30,697 nucleotides of DNA from CAYSLZ01 sp964547295 (GCA_964547295.1 CAZJMH010000004.1:1-30697); one strand, 5' to 3'; positions 1 through 6,967 are shown, counted from the stretch's first letter. The notes: generated by a model not told the origin, from the sequence alone. Numbers and translations: made by a program.

Positions 1-10
1 GCAGTAAGTT

Positions 11-667
11 TTAAGGACAGTTTTCCGCTTTTTTAAATCCCGCTTCTTGCGCCTCCTCTTCTGAACAAAACCATTCCTCTCCCCTGAAAGTTTCAACAAT
101 AGTCGTTTTATAGTTTGGACATTTCGGCAAATGATAAATTTTAGTTTTTTTCCGGGCATGGATGTTTCCCTTAATATTACACTTTTCTTCTGGCGGTTGG
201 TCAAGAATGCATTTGGCATAAATGCCGATTTTATTTTCTCTAGCATACTGATTGGCCTGGTGGAGTTTTTCTTTGGCAGATGTCTGGGCGCCGAAAAGTT
301 CAGCAAGGCCTTCTTTGAGTAAAATTTCGTTTACCAGTTGGTTGTCAACATAAACTAAACCAAGCACCCGGTTGAACTCGCCCATTCCAAGTTCATGTAA
401 AGAAACATTTTTATCTAAAACAAGTTCTTCCAATCTTTTTTTTGCTTCTTCTCCGCCGCAGTAGTTAAGTTCAGGCGCGTCAATGCCGTGCAGTCTGATT
501 AACAGTCCCTTATTAACAACAATTGTGTCGCCGTCAATAACGCTGATAACCAGATTGCCGTCGGTATTTTTATTGATATTGCCTACTAAGAAAAAATTAA
601 AGATTGATAAGCCGACTAATAAAATAGACACTAAAAGAGGCAGTGTTCTAGTTTTCGTAAAGTTCAT
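11..667 (-). CDS. SNase-like thermonuclease with C-terminal sunset-type domain
   Basis: This 218-aa protein is probably an exported or membrane-anchored staphylococcal-nuclease-fold enzyme that cuts nucleic acid. Residues about 9-30 form a hydrophobic N-terminal segment. Residues 40-152 match the SNase fold: VIDGDTI, then IRLHGIDAPE carrying the expected Arg58, Asp63 and Glu66, and NRVLGLVYVD with Arg100. These are the metal and catalytic positions of the family. Residues about 163-218 contain four Cys (CNIKGNI, HLPKCPNY, WFCSEEEA, ENCP), typical of the small sunset/Ada-like domain often appended to secreted nucleases. The ATG is supported by a TGT-TATTAT promoter 7 nt upstream. It lies downstream of the tRNA cluster on the same strand. 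A role in scavenging environmental DNA is inference, plausible for a nucleotide auxotroph. Confidence 0.9.
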   Translation of the reverse strand: MNFTKTRTLPLLVSILLVGLSIFNFFLVGNINKNTDGNLVISVIDGDTIVVNKGLLIRLHGIDAPELNYCGGEEAKKRLEELVLDKNVSLHELGMGEFNRVLGLVYVDNQLVNEILLKEGLAELFGAQTSAKEKLHQANQYARENKIGIYAKCILDQPPEEKCNIKGNIHARKKTKIYHLPKCPNYKTTIVETFRGEEWFCSEEEAQEAGFKKAENCP

Positions 668-692
668 TAATCTAATAATAACATTAGATTAA
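667..692 (-). repeat. 10-bp inverted repeat between tRNA-Leu and the nuclease start
   Basis: Arms 667-676 and 683-692 are perfectly complementary with a 6-nt loop. The hairpin overlaps both the nuclease -10 and the A of its ATG. It could terminate or process the tRNA transcript. It forms only in read-through RNA, not in RNA started at the gene's own promoter. Confidence 0.6.
675..683 (-). promoter_or_regulatory. Extended -10 of the nuclease gene (leaderless)
   Basis: TGT-TATTAT ends 7 nt before the ATG, so transcription should start at or next to the start codon. No SD is visible. Confidence 0.55.
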
Positions 693-697
693 ATTAG

Positions 698-781
698 TGC
701 CGAGGGCGGGAGTTGAACCCGCACGTCCAAAAGGACACAGCGTCCTCAACGCTGCCTGTCTGCCAATTCCAGCACCTCGAC
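698..781 (-). tRNA. tRNA-Leu(GAG)
   Basis: 84-nt class II tRNA. The acceptor GTCGAGG pairs with CCTCGGC (one G-U), the anticodon stem is CAGCG/CGCTG and the loop TTGAGGA gives anticodon GAG. There is a long variable arm and a T arm with GGTTCAACTCC. The discriminator A is followed by CTA, so CCA is not encoded. It is the last gene of a tight His-Val-Leu run. Confidence 0.93.
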
Positions 782-783
782 GG

Positions 784-857
784 TGGGCTTGGTAGGACTT
801 GAACCTACGACCTTTCGGATGTAAACCGAGTGCTCTGGCCAACTGAGCTACAAGCCC
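784..857 (-). tRNA. tRNA-Val(TAC)
   Basis: 74-nt tRNA. Acceptor GGGCTTG/CAAGCCC, D stem GCTC/GAGC, T stem GTAGG/CCTAC. The anticodon loop TTTACAT gives TAC (Val). The lowest anticodon-stem pair is a C-A mismatch. The 3' end reads A then CCG, so CCA is not encoded. Only 2 nt separate it from tRNA-Leu(GAG). Confidence 0.88.
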
Positions 858-870
858 CGCAGTTGCGGGG
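855..870 (-). repeat. Hairpin joining tRNA-His and tRNA-Val
   Basis: CCCCGC (855-860) and GCGGGG (865-870) form a 6-bp GC stem with a 4-nt loop. The arms include the last bases of tRNA-His and the first base of tRNA-Val, so it may guide processing of the polycistronic tRNA precursor. Confidence 0.6.
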
Positions 871-941
871 TGAGCGAAGGGAATCGAACCCTCAACCACC
901 TACTCCACAGGTAGGCGCTCTGCCATTGAGCTACGCTCACC
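869..941 (-). tRNA. tRNA-His(GTG)
   Basis: 73 nt including an encoded G at position -1 (941) opposite C73 (869), the identity element of tRNA-His. Anticodon stem CCTAC/GTAGG, loop CTGTGGA, anticodon GTG. The 3' end is CCG rather than CCA. Confidence 0.95.
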
Positions 942-958
942 ATAATTAACTTTTTTTG

Positions 959-1033
959 AGCGGGAGACCGGATTCGAACCGGCGACCTTCTCCTTGGAAG
1001 GGAGACGCTCTAAACCAGCTGAGCTACTCCCGC
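959..1033 (-). tRNA. tRNA-Gly(TCC)
   Basis: 75-nt tRNA. Acceptor GCGGGAG/CTCCCGC, anticodon stem TCTCC/GGAGA, loop CTTCCAA giving TCC, T arm GGTTCGAATCC, discriminator T. CCA is not encoded. Confidence 0.94.
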
Positions 1034-1183
1034 CTTCGCCGTCACTTGGCCGGCTACGGCGGGCAAAGCCCGCTTATTTTGGGCTTGCCAACCATAGCTT
1101 TAGCGACGGTTGGTGGAACGTAAAATTTCGAGTACGAAATCACGTCCCTACCACGTTTAATTCTGCAAAGCAGAATTATTACG
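1034..1183. repeat. Palindrome mosaic between tRNA-Gly and tRNA-Phe
   Basis: No gene is seen here. The 150 bp are nested inverted repeats: GCGGGC/GCCCGC (1059-1073), AAGCCC/GGGCTT (1066-1086, sharing an arm with the former), CCAACC/GGTTGG (1088-1113), ATTTCG/CGAAAT (1125-1140), and the hairpin reaching into the tRNA-Phe 3' end. The first part (1041-1115) is more GC-rich than its surroundings. An open frame running across the region is an artefact over tRNA genes. Confidence 0.65.
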
Positions 1184-1186
1184 TGG
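1151..1186 (-). repeat. Hairpin containing the tRNA-Phe CCA end
   Basis: Outer stem CCACGT/ACGTGG (1151-1156, 1181-1186) and inner stem AATTCTGC/GCAGAATT (1159-1166, 1170-1177) with an internal bulge. The outer arm covers the encoded CCA of tRNA-Phe. No clear T-run follows, so it is not a textbook terminator. Confidence 0.65.
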
Positions 1187-1259
1187 TGCCAAGGGCCGGA
1201 ATCGAACCGGCATCCCAAGTTTTTCAGACTCGTGTCGTGACCAACTTGACTACCTTGGC
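1184..1259 (-). tRNA. tRNA-Phe(GAA), CCA encoded
   Basis: Acceptor GCCAAGG/CCTTGGC, discriminator A and an encoded CCA. Anticodon stem CGAGT/ACTTG (one G-U), loop CTGAAAA, anticodon GAA. T stem GCCGG/CCGGC. Confidence 0.94.
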
Positions 1260-1276
1260 TTTAGATAATTTTATGA

Positions 1277-1310
1277 TGGAACGAAATAAATTAAAAATTT
1301 ACACGTTCCA
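1277..1310. repeat. Inverted repeat between tRNA-Leu(CAG) and tRNA-Phe
   Basis: TGGAACG (1277-1283) and CGTTCCA (1304-1310) form 7-bp arms around a 20-nt AT-rich loop. No gene is visible in the 86-bp spacer. Confidence 0.5.
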
Positions 1311-1311
1311 A

Positions 1312-1348
1312 CCAGGTAATAATTCTGCAGTGCTGAATTATTACCTGG
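1312..1348 (-). repeat. 14-bp hairpin containing the tRNA-Leu(CAG) CCA end
   Basis: CCAGGTAATAATTC (1312-1325) is exactly complementary to 1335-1348, with two more pairs inside. The arm next to the tRNA includes its CCA. The core resembles the hairpin at 1151-1186 (both carry GAATTATTAC next to the tRNA end). Confidence 0.7.
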
Positions 1349-1433
1349 TGCCGAAGGTGGGAGTTGAACCCACATGGTCTAAAAGACCACACAGTCCTGA
1401 ACCGTGCGCGTCTGCCAATTTCGCCACTTCGGC
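1346..1433 (-). tRNA. tRNA-Leu(CAG), CCA encoded
   Basis: 88-nt class II tRNA. Acceptor GCCGAAG/CTTCGGC, discriminator A, CCA encoded. Anticodon stem CACGG/CTGTG, loop TTCAGGA, anticodon CAG. Long variable arm. First gene of the minus-strand tRNA cluster. Confidence 0.94.
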
Positions 1434-1444
1434 AACGTTACCAA

Positions 1445-1473
1445 AGTTTATCAAATAATCTAGGCTTGAGCAA
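1445..1473 (-). promoter_or_regulatory. Possible promoter of the tRNA cluster
   Basis: TTGCTC and TAAACT are separated by 17 nt, with a predicted start about 5 nt upstream of tRNA-Leu(CAG). Both hexamers are weak matches. Confidence 0.35.
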
Positions 1474-1489
1474 GCGAATCAAAGTTAAA

Positions 1490-2827
1490 TTATCTTCTAA
1501 TTATTGAATAATTTTGGGGATAATAAAGGAAAATTGCAGGTAATTCCTCAGACAAAGTTCGCTGGAAGTCATGATAAATTTCTTTTCTCTCCTGAATATC
1601 AACTGTCCTTCTGCCGTCCTGTAAAAGCTGATCAATTTTAGGATTATTTAAGCCGGTTAAGTTTTCTGCTTGAGTTGAGTGCCAGAAAACATATTGATCT
1701 GGATCAGGCGGTATGATTCCATAACCTAAAAATACATCAAAATCAGATGGGCTGGGAACAAAACTAGAAACCTGAATTTTGACTTCTACGTTTAAATTAT
1801 TTTCCCAATCCTGCTTGGCTTTTTCAGCCCAAGTTAATAATTCCGGCAAGGTAACCATTTTTAAGTTTATTTTTTTATCTGGATCCCAATCCTCTTCTAA
1901 TAGTTTTTTTCCGTGGTCGGGATTATATTGGTAAGTTTTAACATCCTCGTTAAAAGCCCAAGAGGTGGGGTATATTGGGCTTATTGCCCTTTCTTTTTCA
2001 TCTGGTTTTTGAAGGCAGTAAGCAAGTGCTTGTCTGACTCGTTTACTGTCTAACGGTTCATTGCGTGTGTTAAAGAAAAAAGCAGTATAGCTGGTATTGA
2101 CATTCGTTTCAGATTTTATTTCAATATTTTTCCAATTGTTAACTTCGTTTACATCAGTGATGTTCCAAGCCTGGTCAATTTTGCCTAGCCTAAAAGCGGT
2201 TAATAAATCTTCTTCAGTCGGATAAAAATTAATTGATAGCCTTTGATTATTTTTTTGGGTATTGGCAAGCAGCAAGGAAGAGATTGCCCCGCCCTGGATA
2301 TTGATTCTTTTGATTTTAAATTCCCCTAAGCCAATCTTTTTATCTTTAAAAAGAGGTGAAGTAAGAAATGTTGGTAAAGGAGCAAATGCCGAATCTAATT
2401 TTATAATTACTTTACCTGGAGAGTAATCAAATTCCGCTCCTTGAAAGTTATACTTTACCTGGTCAGCCGTTAATTTTTCACCATCCTGCCAATATATATT
2501 ATCTTTAAGAAAAAAAGTATATTCTTTTCCCTCAGCGTTTATTGTCCAGTTGGATACAATTGGAGAACTGTTTGCTCTGCTGTTGGGTTGAATTTCAGTT
2601 AGTCCGTAGCTGATTAAGCTGGAGACATTAGCCGGTAAGTTTTCTAGACTGTATCTGCCAACTAAACCAATATACTTTGTTTGGGGAATATATTGGGTAA
2701 TGAAATAAGTTAAATTGTTAATCAAAAAAAATACGCCAACACCAACAATCAGGCTTATTAGAGTGGTATACCAATAGCGCTTAATAAGCCCGATTAAAAA
2801 CTGAAACCAAAATTTGATTTTTTTCAT
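1490..2827 (-). CDS. Membrane-anchored solute-binding protein, family 5 (peptide/nickel type)
   Basis: This 445-aa protein has an N-terminal membrane segment (about residues 19-45) followed by an extracytoplasmic domain resembling the SBP_bac_5 family of ABC importers. Visible family features are WTINAEGKEYTFFLKDNIYWQDG, a GEKLTADQVKYNF segment, FFFNTRNEPLDSKRVRQALAY and the C-terminal QERKEIYHDFQRTLSEELPAIFLYYP. It is somewhat shorter than the usual 500-plus residues. No permease or ATPase gene accompanies it, so the ligand and the transport partner cannot be named. It is the last gene of the envelope operon and starts 1 nt after the secG stop. Sequences over 20 residues are not implied to be contiguous here beyond the motif positions given. 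Confidence 0.85.
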   Translation of the reverse strand: MKKIKFWFQFLIGLIKRYWYTTLISLIVGVGVFFLINNLTYFITQYIPQTKYIGLVGRYSLENLPANVSSLISYGLTEIQPNSRANSSPIVSNWTINAEGKEYTFFLKDNIYWQDGEKLTADQVKYNFQGAEFDYSPGKVIIKLDSAFAPLPTFLTSPLFKDKKIGLGEFKIKRINIQGGAISSLLLANTQKNNQRLSINFYPTEEDLLTAFRLGKIDQAWNITDVNEVNNWKNIEIKSETNVNTSYTAFFFNTRNEPLDSKRVRQALAYCLQKPDEKERAISPIYPTSWAFNEDVKTYQYNPDHGKKLLEEDWDPDKKINLKMVTLPELLTWAEKAKQDWENNLNVEVKIQVSSFVPSPSDFDVFLGYGIIPPDPDQYVFWHSTQAENLTGLNNPKIDQLLQDGRRTVDIQERKEIYHDFQRTLSEELPAIFLYYPQNYSIIRR

Positions 2828-2828
2828 C

Positions 2829-3041
2829 TTAGATTATTAGCTGTAGAATGGCCAGGCTGATAAACAAAAAGAAAAAAACAAAGGTTAGGATGTAGGTAAA
2901 CTTTTCCATTCCTCTTCGAGTGTATTTAGGACGAATTAAACTAGTTTTCTGACTGCTAGTTTCTGGTGAAGTCTGAAGTAATACCAACCCGACTAAACTA
3001 ATAGAGATGATCATTTGAATTATTAGTAGTGTTTCTTTCAT
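2829..3041 (-). CDS. secG: Preprotein translocase subunit SecG
   Basis: This 70-aa protein has the SecG layout: an N-terminal membrane helix (about residues 3-22, ending GLVLLQ), a short polar linker (residues 25-45) and a second helix (about 48-69). SecG stabilises the SecYE channel during protein export. The ATG overlaps the stop of the upstream holin-like gene as ATGA, and the solute-binding gene follows after 1 nt, so expression is probably translationally coupled. Small size and low complexity limit certainty, but length, topology and the LLQ motif agree. Confidence 0.85.
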   Translation of the reverse strand: MKETLLIIQMIISISLVGLVLLQTSPETSSQKTSLIRPKYTRRGMEKFTYILTFVFFFLFISLAILQLII

Positions 3042-3439
3042 TTTAAAACCCAGCTAATTACGCTGATTAATAAATTTATAATTAAGGCGGTTAAAATATA
3101 AGTTAGAATTAAAGAAAAGTTAATTGGAGGAATAACAAGTCCTTGCCAATTCAAACCAGGGAATCTATAAGCAGACAGATTGAAACTGTCAACAAAAATT
3201 GTTACCAAATAAAGGCCGATTACATTGATTATCCATCTTAATGTCCCTAAAGTTAGCAGATTGATTGGTAAAAATAATATTTTAGCAATAGGTTTGATCA
3301 GGTATTCAAATGCGGTAAGGGCTAAACTGGCAAGCAATAATGTTTTTACTCCCTGATCAAAAGATAGTGTATCAATTAAAAGGCCGGATACTCTTAAGGC
3401 AAGTAAATTAATCAGTGTTATTTTAATAATTTTTTTCAT
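3038..3439 (-). CDS. 4-TM membrane protein, phage-holin-IV-like family
   Basis: A 133-aa protein with four predicted membrane segments (about residues 8-25, 34-52, 64-85 and 105-130). The pattern LIKPIAKILFLPINLLTLG followed by N(V/I)xGL is typical of the widespread 'phage holin family / mycobacterial 4-TMS' proteins (DUF360-like, PF04020). Despite the name these are usually chromosomal and of unknown function; nothing here suggests a prophage. The start overlaps the stop of the transglutaminase-like gene by 1 nt (TAATG) and its own stop overlaps secG (ATGA). Confidence 0.8.
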   Translation of the reverse strand: MKKIIKITLINLLALRVSGLLIDTLSFDQGVKTLLLASLALTAFEYLIKPIAKILFLPINLLTLGTLRWIINVIGLYLVTIFVDSFNLSAYRFPGLNWQGLVIPPINFSLILTYILTALIINLLISVISWVLK

Positions 3440-5202
3440 TATGGCAAGAGATTAGCAAAAAATTCAAATAAATTCAATTTTTTTCGAGGATACTGTAGAT
3501 TATAAACTTGCTGATCAAGAACAATTTCATAGGTAGGATTTGAAAAAATCCTGGACCAAAAGCTTGGTCGGCTAATATTTATTGTTTCTTCACCCAGCGG
3601 GGGCAGGAAATCTATAGTTAATTCTTCTTGCTTCTTTTTACTCCAACCATAAGATATTAATTCAGTTTGGTATGCAGGTGATAAACTTTTATTTTTTATT
3701 TTAATAATTAATTCATTGTTGTTATTATTTACTATTTCCGTTTTTATATCTTTTTTAGGAGGTGTAATCAGCTTTTCAGCGAATTCTACTTTAATACTTT
3801 TACTTTGATTATTATTAAATTTATAAAAACCGGGTGGAACTGGTTTAGTGCTGCTGTGTCCGTGGACTACAAAGGCAAAATGTCCAAGGTCAAATTGATT
3901 AATGAAATCAATTCCTTGAGTGGTTTTAGCCCAGGTCGGATCAGATGGAACCCAAACTTTATTATTAGCATCCCAGTATTCTACCCATGAGTGTAAAACA
4001 TCGCTTTCCGCTGCTAAAGTAAATAATTCTTTGTTTTCCGTAAATGCAAAACCTTGTAATTCTCTTGCTGGAATATTAATTGCCCGGGCAAGAGTAACAA
4101 AAAGGTCGCTGAATTCTGTGCAAACCCCCCCGCCCTGCTGGTAAGCCTTTACAGCCCCTAAACGTTGAGATTGTTCAATTTCTTCAAAGTTATATTCTAA
4201 ATTCTCAATAATAAAATCATAAATTTCTTTCGGCGTGGAAAAATATTTGCTTAAATCCTGAATAATTGGTGAATTTACTTCCCAGTATAAATCATCTTCT
4301 AAATAAGCCTTTAATGGTTTGTTTTCGTATAATTGAGTGAATTTTTCATTTTCAGGCTTAGAAAAAATTCTTGCTTGGCCTTTTACATTAATATCAATTT
4401 TTTCACCCGGGTCTAATTGATAGACAGCTAACCAATTAAAATCTTCATCAGTAAAAATTTTGATTGGTTTAGGATTAATTTTAGTAAGAAAAACAGACTG
4501 GTAGCTGGTATCAGGGGGTATTGGTATAGCTTGTAAACGCTCCATTCCCCTATCGTTGGTTAAGGTAAAATCCAGATCAAAATTAAAGGTTTGAAATTCT
4601 CCAAAGGCAAGCAGGATAGGGTTTTTGTTAAATTGGTTTTTGGCAAAATTTAGAACTAACTGGTTATTAACTACTTCTTCTTTAATTGGATTAACTGAAG
4701 AGTAAGTAAGTCTGCCAAAATTAACCGGCACTTTTACTTCAAGTTCTAAATTAGCCAGTTCTTCAGTATTGGCTAGGCGAGGTATAGACATTTCCCAAAT
4801 TTGGCCTCTTTTTGTGGCCAGGTTCGGCAGGTCATAATTTATAAAGAAGTTTAGGTTCTTGTTTTTACCGACGCTGATTTGATTGAATTTTAGGTTAATA
4901 ATTGTTTTATCTTCTTTTTCACTTACTGAAGATAAGATGTCTCCCTCTGCGTCTTCAGCAGTAATATTTTGAATTTCTTTTCCAGTTATCTGCATTTGAT
5001 ATTCTTTTGGATAAATATGAGAAAAGTTGTTAGTTAGATTTATTTCTTGGTTTACGTTTCCGTTTCCTCGTGGGCCGACTTGGTAAACTATTTTAGATGA
5101 GGTGTCAAACTCAATTTGGGCGTTTATTGGCTGAAGAAAAAGAAAAAAAAGTGAAATAAAACTAAAAAAGTTTGCTAAAATATATTTAAATTTTATTTTC
5201 AT
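3439..5202 (-). CDS. Exported transglutaminase-like domain protein
   Basis: A 587-aa protein with a signal-like N terminus (hydrophobic residues about 10-28 ending INAQ). A long beta-rich extracellular region (about 30-290) resembles N-terminal domains of secreted transglutaminase-like proteins. The transglutaminase core lies at about 310-430: Cys361 in GGGVCTEFSDL, His404 in VLHSWVEYW and Asp421 in VPSDPTW form the expected triad. The tail (about 480-587) is Ig-like with no clear final membrane anchor. Such proteins act as cell-surface proteases or crosslinkers; the exact substrate is unknown. It leads an operon with a holin-like protein, secG and a solute-binding protein. A perfect TATAAT ends 6 nt before the ATG, implying a leaderless message. 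Confidence 0.87.
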   Translation of the reverse strand: MKIKFKYILANFFSFISLFFLFLQPINAQIEFDTSSKIVYQVGPRGNGNVNQEINLTNNFSHIYPKEYQMQITGKEIQNITAEDAEGDILSSVSEKEDKTIINLKFNQISVGKNKNLNFFINYDLPNLATKRGQIWEMSIPRLANTEELANLELEVKVPVNFGRLTYSSVNPIKEEVVNNQLVLNFAKNQFNKNPILLAFGEFQTFNFDLDFTLTNDRGMERLQAIPIPPDTSYQSVFLTKINPKPIKIFTDEDFNWLAVYQLDPGEKIDINVKGQARIFSKPENEKFTQLYENKPLKAYLEDDLYWEVNSPIIQDLSKYFSTPKEIYDFIIENLEYNFEEIEQSQRLGAVKAYQQGGGVCTEFSDLFVTLARAINIPARELQGFAFTENKELFTLAAESDVLHSWVEYWDANNKVWVPSDPTWAKTTQGIDFINQFDLGHFAFVVHGHSSTKPVPPGFYKFNNNQSKSIKVEFAEKLITPPKKDIKTEIVNNNNNELIIKIKNKSLSPAYQTELISYGWSKKKQEELTIDFLPPLGEETINISRPSFWSRIFSNPTYEIVLDQQVYNLQYPRKKLNLFEFFANLLP

Positions 5203-5208
5203 AAATTA

Positions 5209-5214
5209 ATTATA
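5209..5214 (-). promoter_or_regulatory. -10 box of the envelope operon (leaderless)
   Basis: A perfect TATAAT lies 6 nt upstream of the ATG at 5202, placing the start site on the ATG itself. It sits in the 19-nt gap to divergent rsmI, so the two promoters must overlap. Confidence 0.6.
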
Positions 5215-5221
5215 CACAATT

Positions 5222-5902
5222 ATGTCCTTATATTTAATTTCAACACCAATAGGCAATATCAGTGATTTAACTTATCGGGCTAAAGAGACCTTGGCTGATC
5301 TTGATATCATTCTAGCAGAGGATACCCGTGAAACAATAAATTTGCTTAATCATTATCAAATCTCTCCTTCACTATTGACCACATATAATGAACAAAATAA
5401 ACAACGAAAAATTTATCAAGTAATTGATTGGCTTAAACAGGGCAAGAAAGTTGGTTTGGTTTCCAATGCTGGAACACCGGTTATTTCCGACCCCGGCTAT
5501 GAGCTGGTAAGATTGGCAGTTAAGGAAAATATAGATATTATCCCAATACCTGGACCAACGGCCTTAATCAGCGCTTTAACTGTGTCAGGATTTCCGCCGA
5601 CTAGATTTGTTTTTTTAGGTTTTTTGCCAAAAAGTAAAAATAAGAAAGCAGAAATTTTTAATCAATTAAATCAATCAAGCGGCCTAATTCCGACAGTAAT
5701 ATTTTATGAATCGCCGAAAAGAATATTAAAGACTTTGCAGTTGGCTGAAACCGAGTTTGGCAGCATCCCGGCAGTTATTTGCCGGGAATTAACAAAAAAA
5801 TTTGAAGAAAAAATCAGAGGAAACCTAAAAGAAATATTGGACAATCTCAAAAAAAGGAAAGAAGTTAAAGGTGAAATTACAGTTGTCTTCAAATTAGATT
5901 AA
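5222..5902 (+). CDS. rsmI: 16S rRNA C1402 2'-O-methyltransferase RsmI
   Basis: A 226-aa protein of the tetrapyrrole-methylase (SAM-dependent) superfamily. RsmI signatures are clear: MSLYLISTPIGNISDLTYRA at the N terminus, LAEDTRETINLL, LVSNAGTPVISDPGYELV and PIPGPTALISAL in the first half. VFLGFLPK, FYESPKRI and CRELTKKFEEKIRG follow. It methylates the ribose of C1402 in the ribosomal decoding site. It is on the opposite strand from its neighbours, divergent from the envelope operon by 19 nt and convergent with enolase, whose 3' end overlaps it by 9 nt. It is somewhat shorter than E. coli RsmI, lacking part of the C-terminal extension. Confidence 0.96.
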   Translation: MSLYLISTPIGNISDLTYRAKETLADLDIILAEDTRETINLLNHYQISPSLLTTYNEQNKQRKIYQVIDWLKQGKKVGLVSNAGTPVISDPGYELVRLAVKENIDIIPIPGPTALISALTVSGFPPTRFVFLGFLPKSKNKKAEIFNQLNQSSGLIPTVIFYESPKRILKTLQLAETEFGSIPAVICRELTKKFEEKIRGNLKEILDNLKKRKEVKGEITVVFKLD

Positions 5903-6931
5903 TCGGTTATATTTAGCTACTCTTTCTCCTCGACAGGGAGCGCCAAATTTTACAAAATCTGTCTGATATTTTAAGCCAAAGTCAACAATCCAGGTATCAT
6001 TGGTTGACTGGCCCCGGTGGGACGTGATTGTTTTTAAGCCTAACTCTTTTGCTTTTTCAACTGCCTTAACACCAGCGGTTATTGTTCCCTGTTGATTGGG
6101 TTTAATAATCACCCCGTTAATAAGTTTTTCTTTAACTGCCCGTTCAATTTTTTTGGGGTCAGTAACTGTCAAGTCATCGCCAATAATCAAAATATCTGGA
6201 TTAACTTTTTTGGCCTGCTGAAAAATCTTTTTCCAACCCTTTATATTAATTTCTGAAATTGGATCTTCTAAACTTATAATTTGAAAACGCTGAACTAAAT
6301 CAACTAATTCTGAAACCTCCAAAGGATTAGTATTAGCGGCAACATCTAAAGCTATGGGTAATTCTAAACTGGAAATCAAGCCAAGAATTTGATTATCACT
6401 AAGAGTTGAAGGGGAAAAACCACCTTCAACCCCAACCGTGGTTATTATGCCTTTTGACTCAAGTTGATTTTTTATTTGATGATACGCTTTAACTCCTTGA
6501 CTGACTTGATCAACAATAACCATAAATTCTTGAATTTTTAAATTTTTGTTTCCGTGTTCTTTGCCCTCAAAAATAAGCATCATTAATTTCGGCCTAAAAG
6601 CACTGTCCGAGTAATTACTGAAGGTGTTTTTTAACTTAAAAAAGGCAGCAGAAACAGCTAAAGTAGCATTGCTGCCCCACTCGCCATCGTCTAATATCTC
6701 ATCTAGACCTTCTTGATTAATTTCTTTATTCTTCAATTTATTAAAAATTTCATTTTCTATTTGGCCGATTGCTTTTTTAACTTTTACTGGTTCAGCTTCT
6801 TTTTCTCCTAAAGAAATACCGGCTGGAACCGAGGCGGTTATCTGATGGTGACTAGTTTCCAATAGGCATTCAACTGTCCAATTGCCGTTAGAGTTTAATA
6901 TTTTTCTCGCTTTTAGATTTTTAATTTTCAT
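5894..6931 (-). CDS. eno: Enolase, short divergent form
   Basis: This 345-aa protein is clearly enolase (2-phosphoglycerate to PEP) but about 85 residues shorter than the usual 430. Conserved catalytic and metal positions remain: His in KEHG, Glu in IQEFM, Glu in GVEGGFSP, Asp in ALDVAA, Glu-Asp in LEDP, Asp in IGDDL, Lys in VIIKPNQQGT, the SHR motif, and the terminal GAPCRGERVAKYN. The usual SRGNPT motif near the N terminus is SNGNWT, and the mobile-loop SGASTG motif is PAGISLG. These are changes in regions that close over the substrate. It is the last gene of its operon, just downstream of PEP synthase, so the two meet at PEP. Altered activity is possible. Confidence 0.88.
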   Translation of the reverse strand: MKIKNLKARKILNSNGNWTVECLLETSHHQITASVPAGISLGEKEAEPVKVKKAIGQIENEIFNKLKNKEINQEGLDEILDDGEWGSNATLAVSAAFFKLKNTFSNYSDSAFRPKLMMLIFEGKEHGNKNLKIQEFMVIVDQVSQGVKAYHQIKNQLESKGIITTVGVEGGFSPSTLSDNQILGLISSLELPIALDVAANTNPLEVSELVDLVQRFQIISLEDPISEINIKGWKKIFQQAKKVNPDILIIGDDLTVTDPKKIERAVKEKLINGVIIKPNQQGTITAGVKAVEKAKELGLKTITSHRGQSTNDTWIVDFGLKYQTDFVKFGAPCRGERVAKYNRLI

Positions 6932-6946
6932 ATTTTATTACCCTGC

Positions 6947-6967
6947 GTTACTTATTACTGTTTACTT
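6947..6967 (-). repeat. Heptamer tandem repeat at the ppsA 3' end
   Basis: Three 7-nt units of the type DTTACTK on the plus strand (GTTACTT, then ATTACTG, then TTTACTT). They encode the last residues of PpsA and its TAA stop. Confidence 0.65.

Noticed and set aside
684..899. 71-aa open frame on minus with GLVAQLARALGLHPKG
   Set aside because: It runs through tRNA-Leu(GAG), tRNA-Val and tRNA-His on the sense strand and is explained by the tRNA genes.
994..1458. 154-aa open frame on plus containing PRAGIEPASQ and VGVEPTW stretches
   Set aside because: It reads antisense through tRNA-Gly, tRNA-Phe and tRNA-Leu(CAG); such peptides are a known annotation artefact of tRNA T arms.
3038..3439. Phage holin, hence a prophage remnant
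   Set aside because: The family name is misleading; the gene is coupled to secG and no other phage gene is near.
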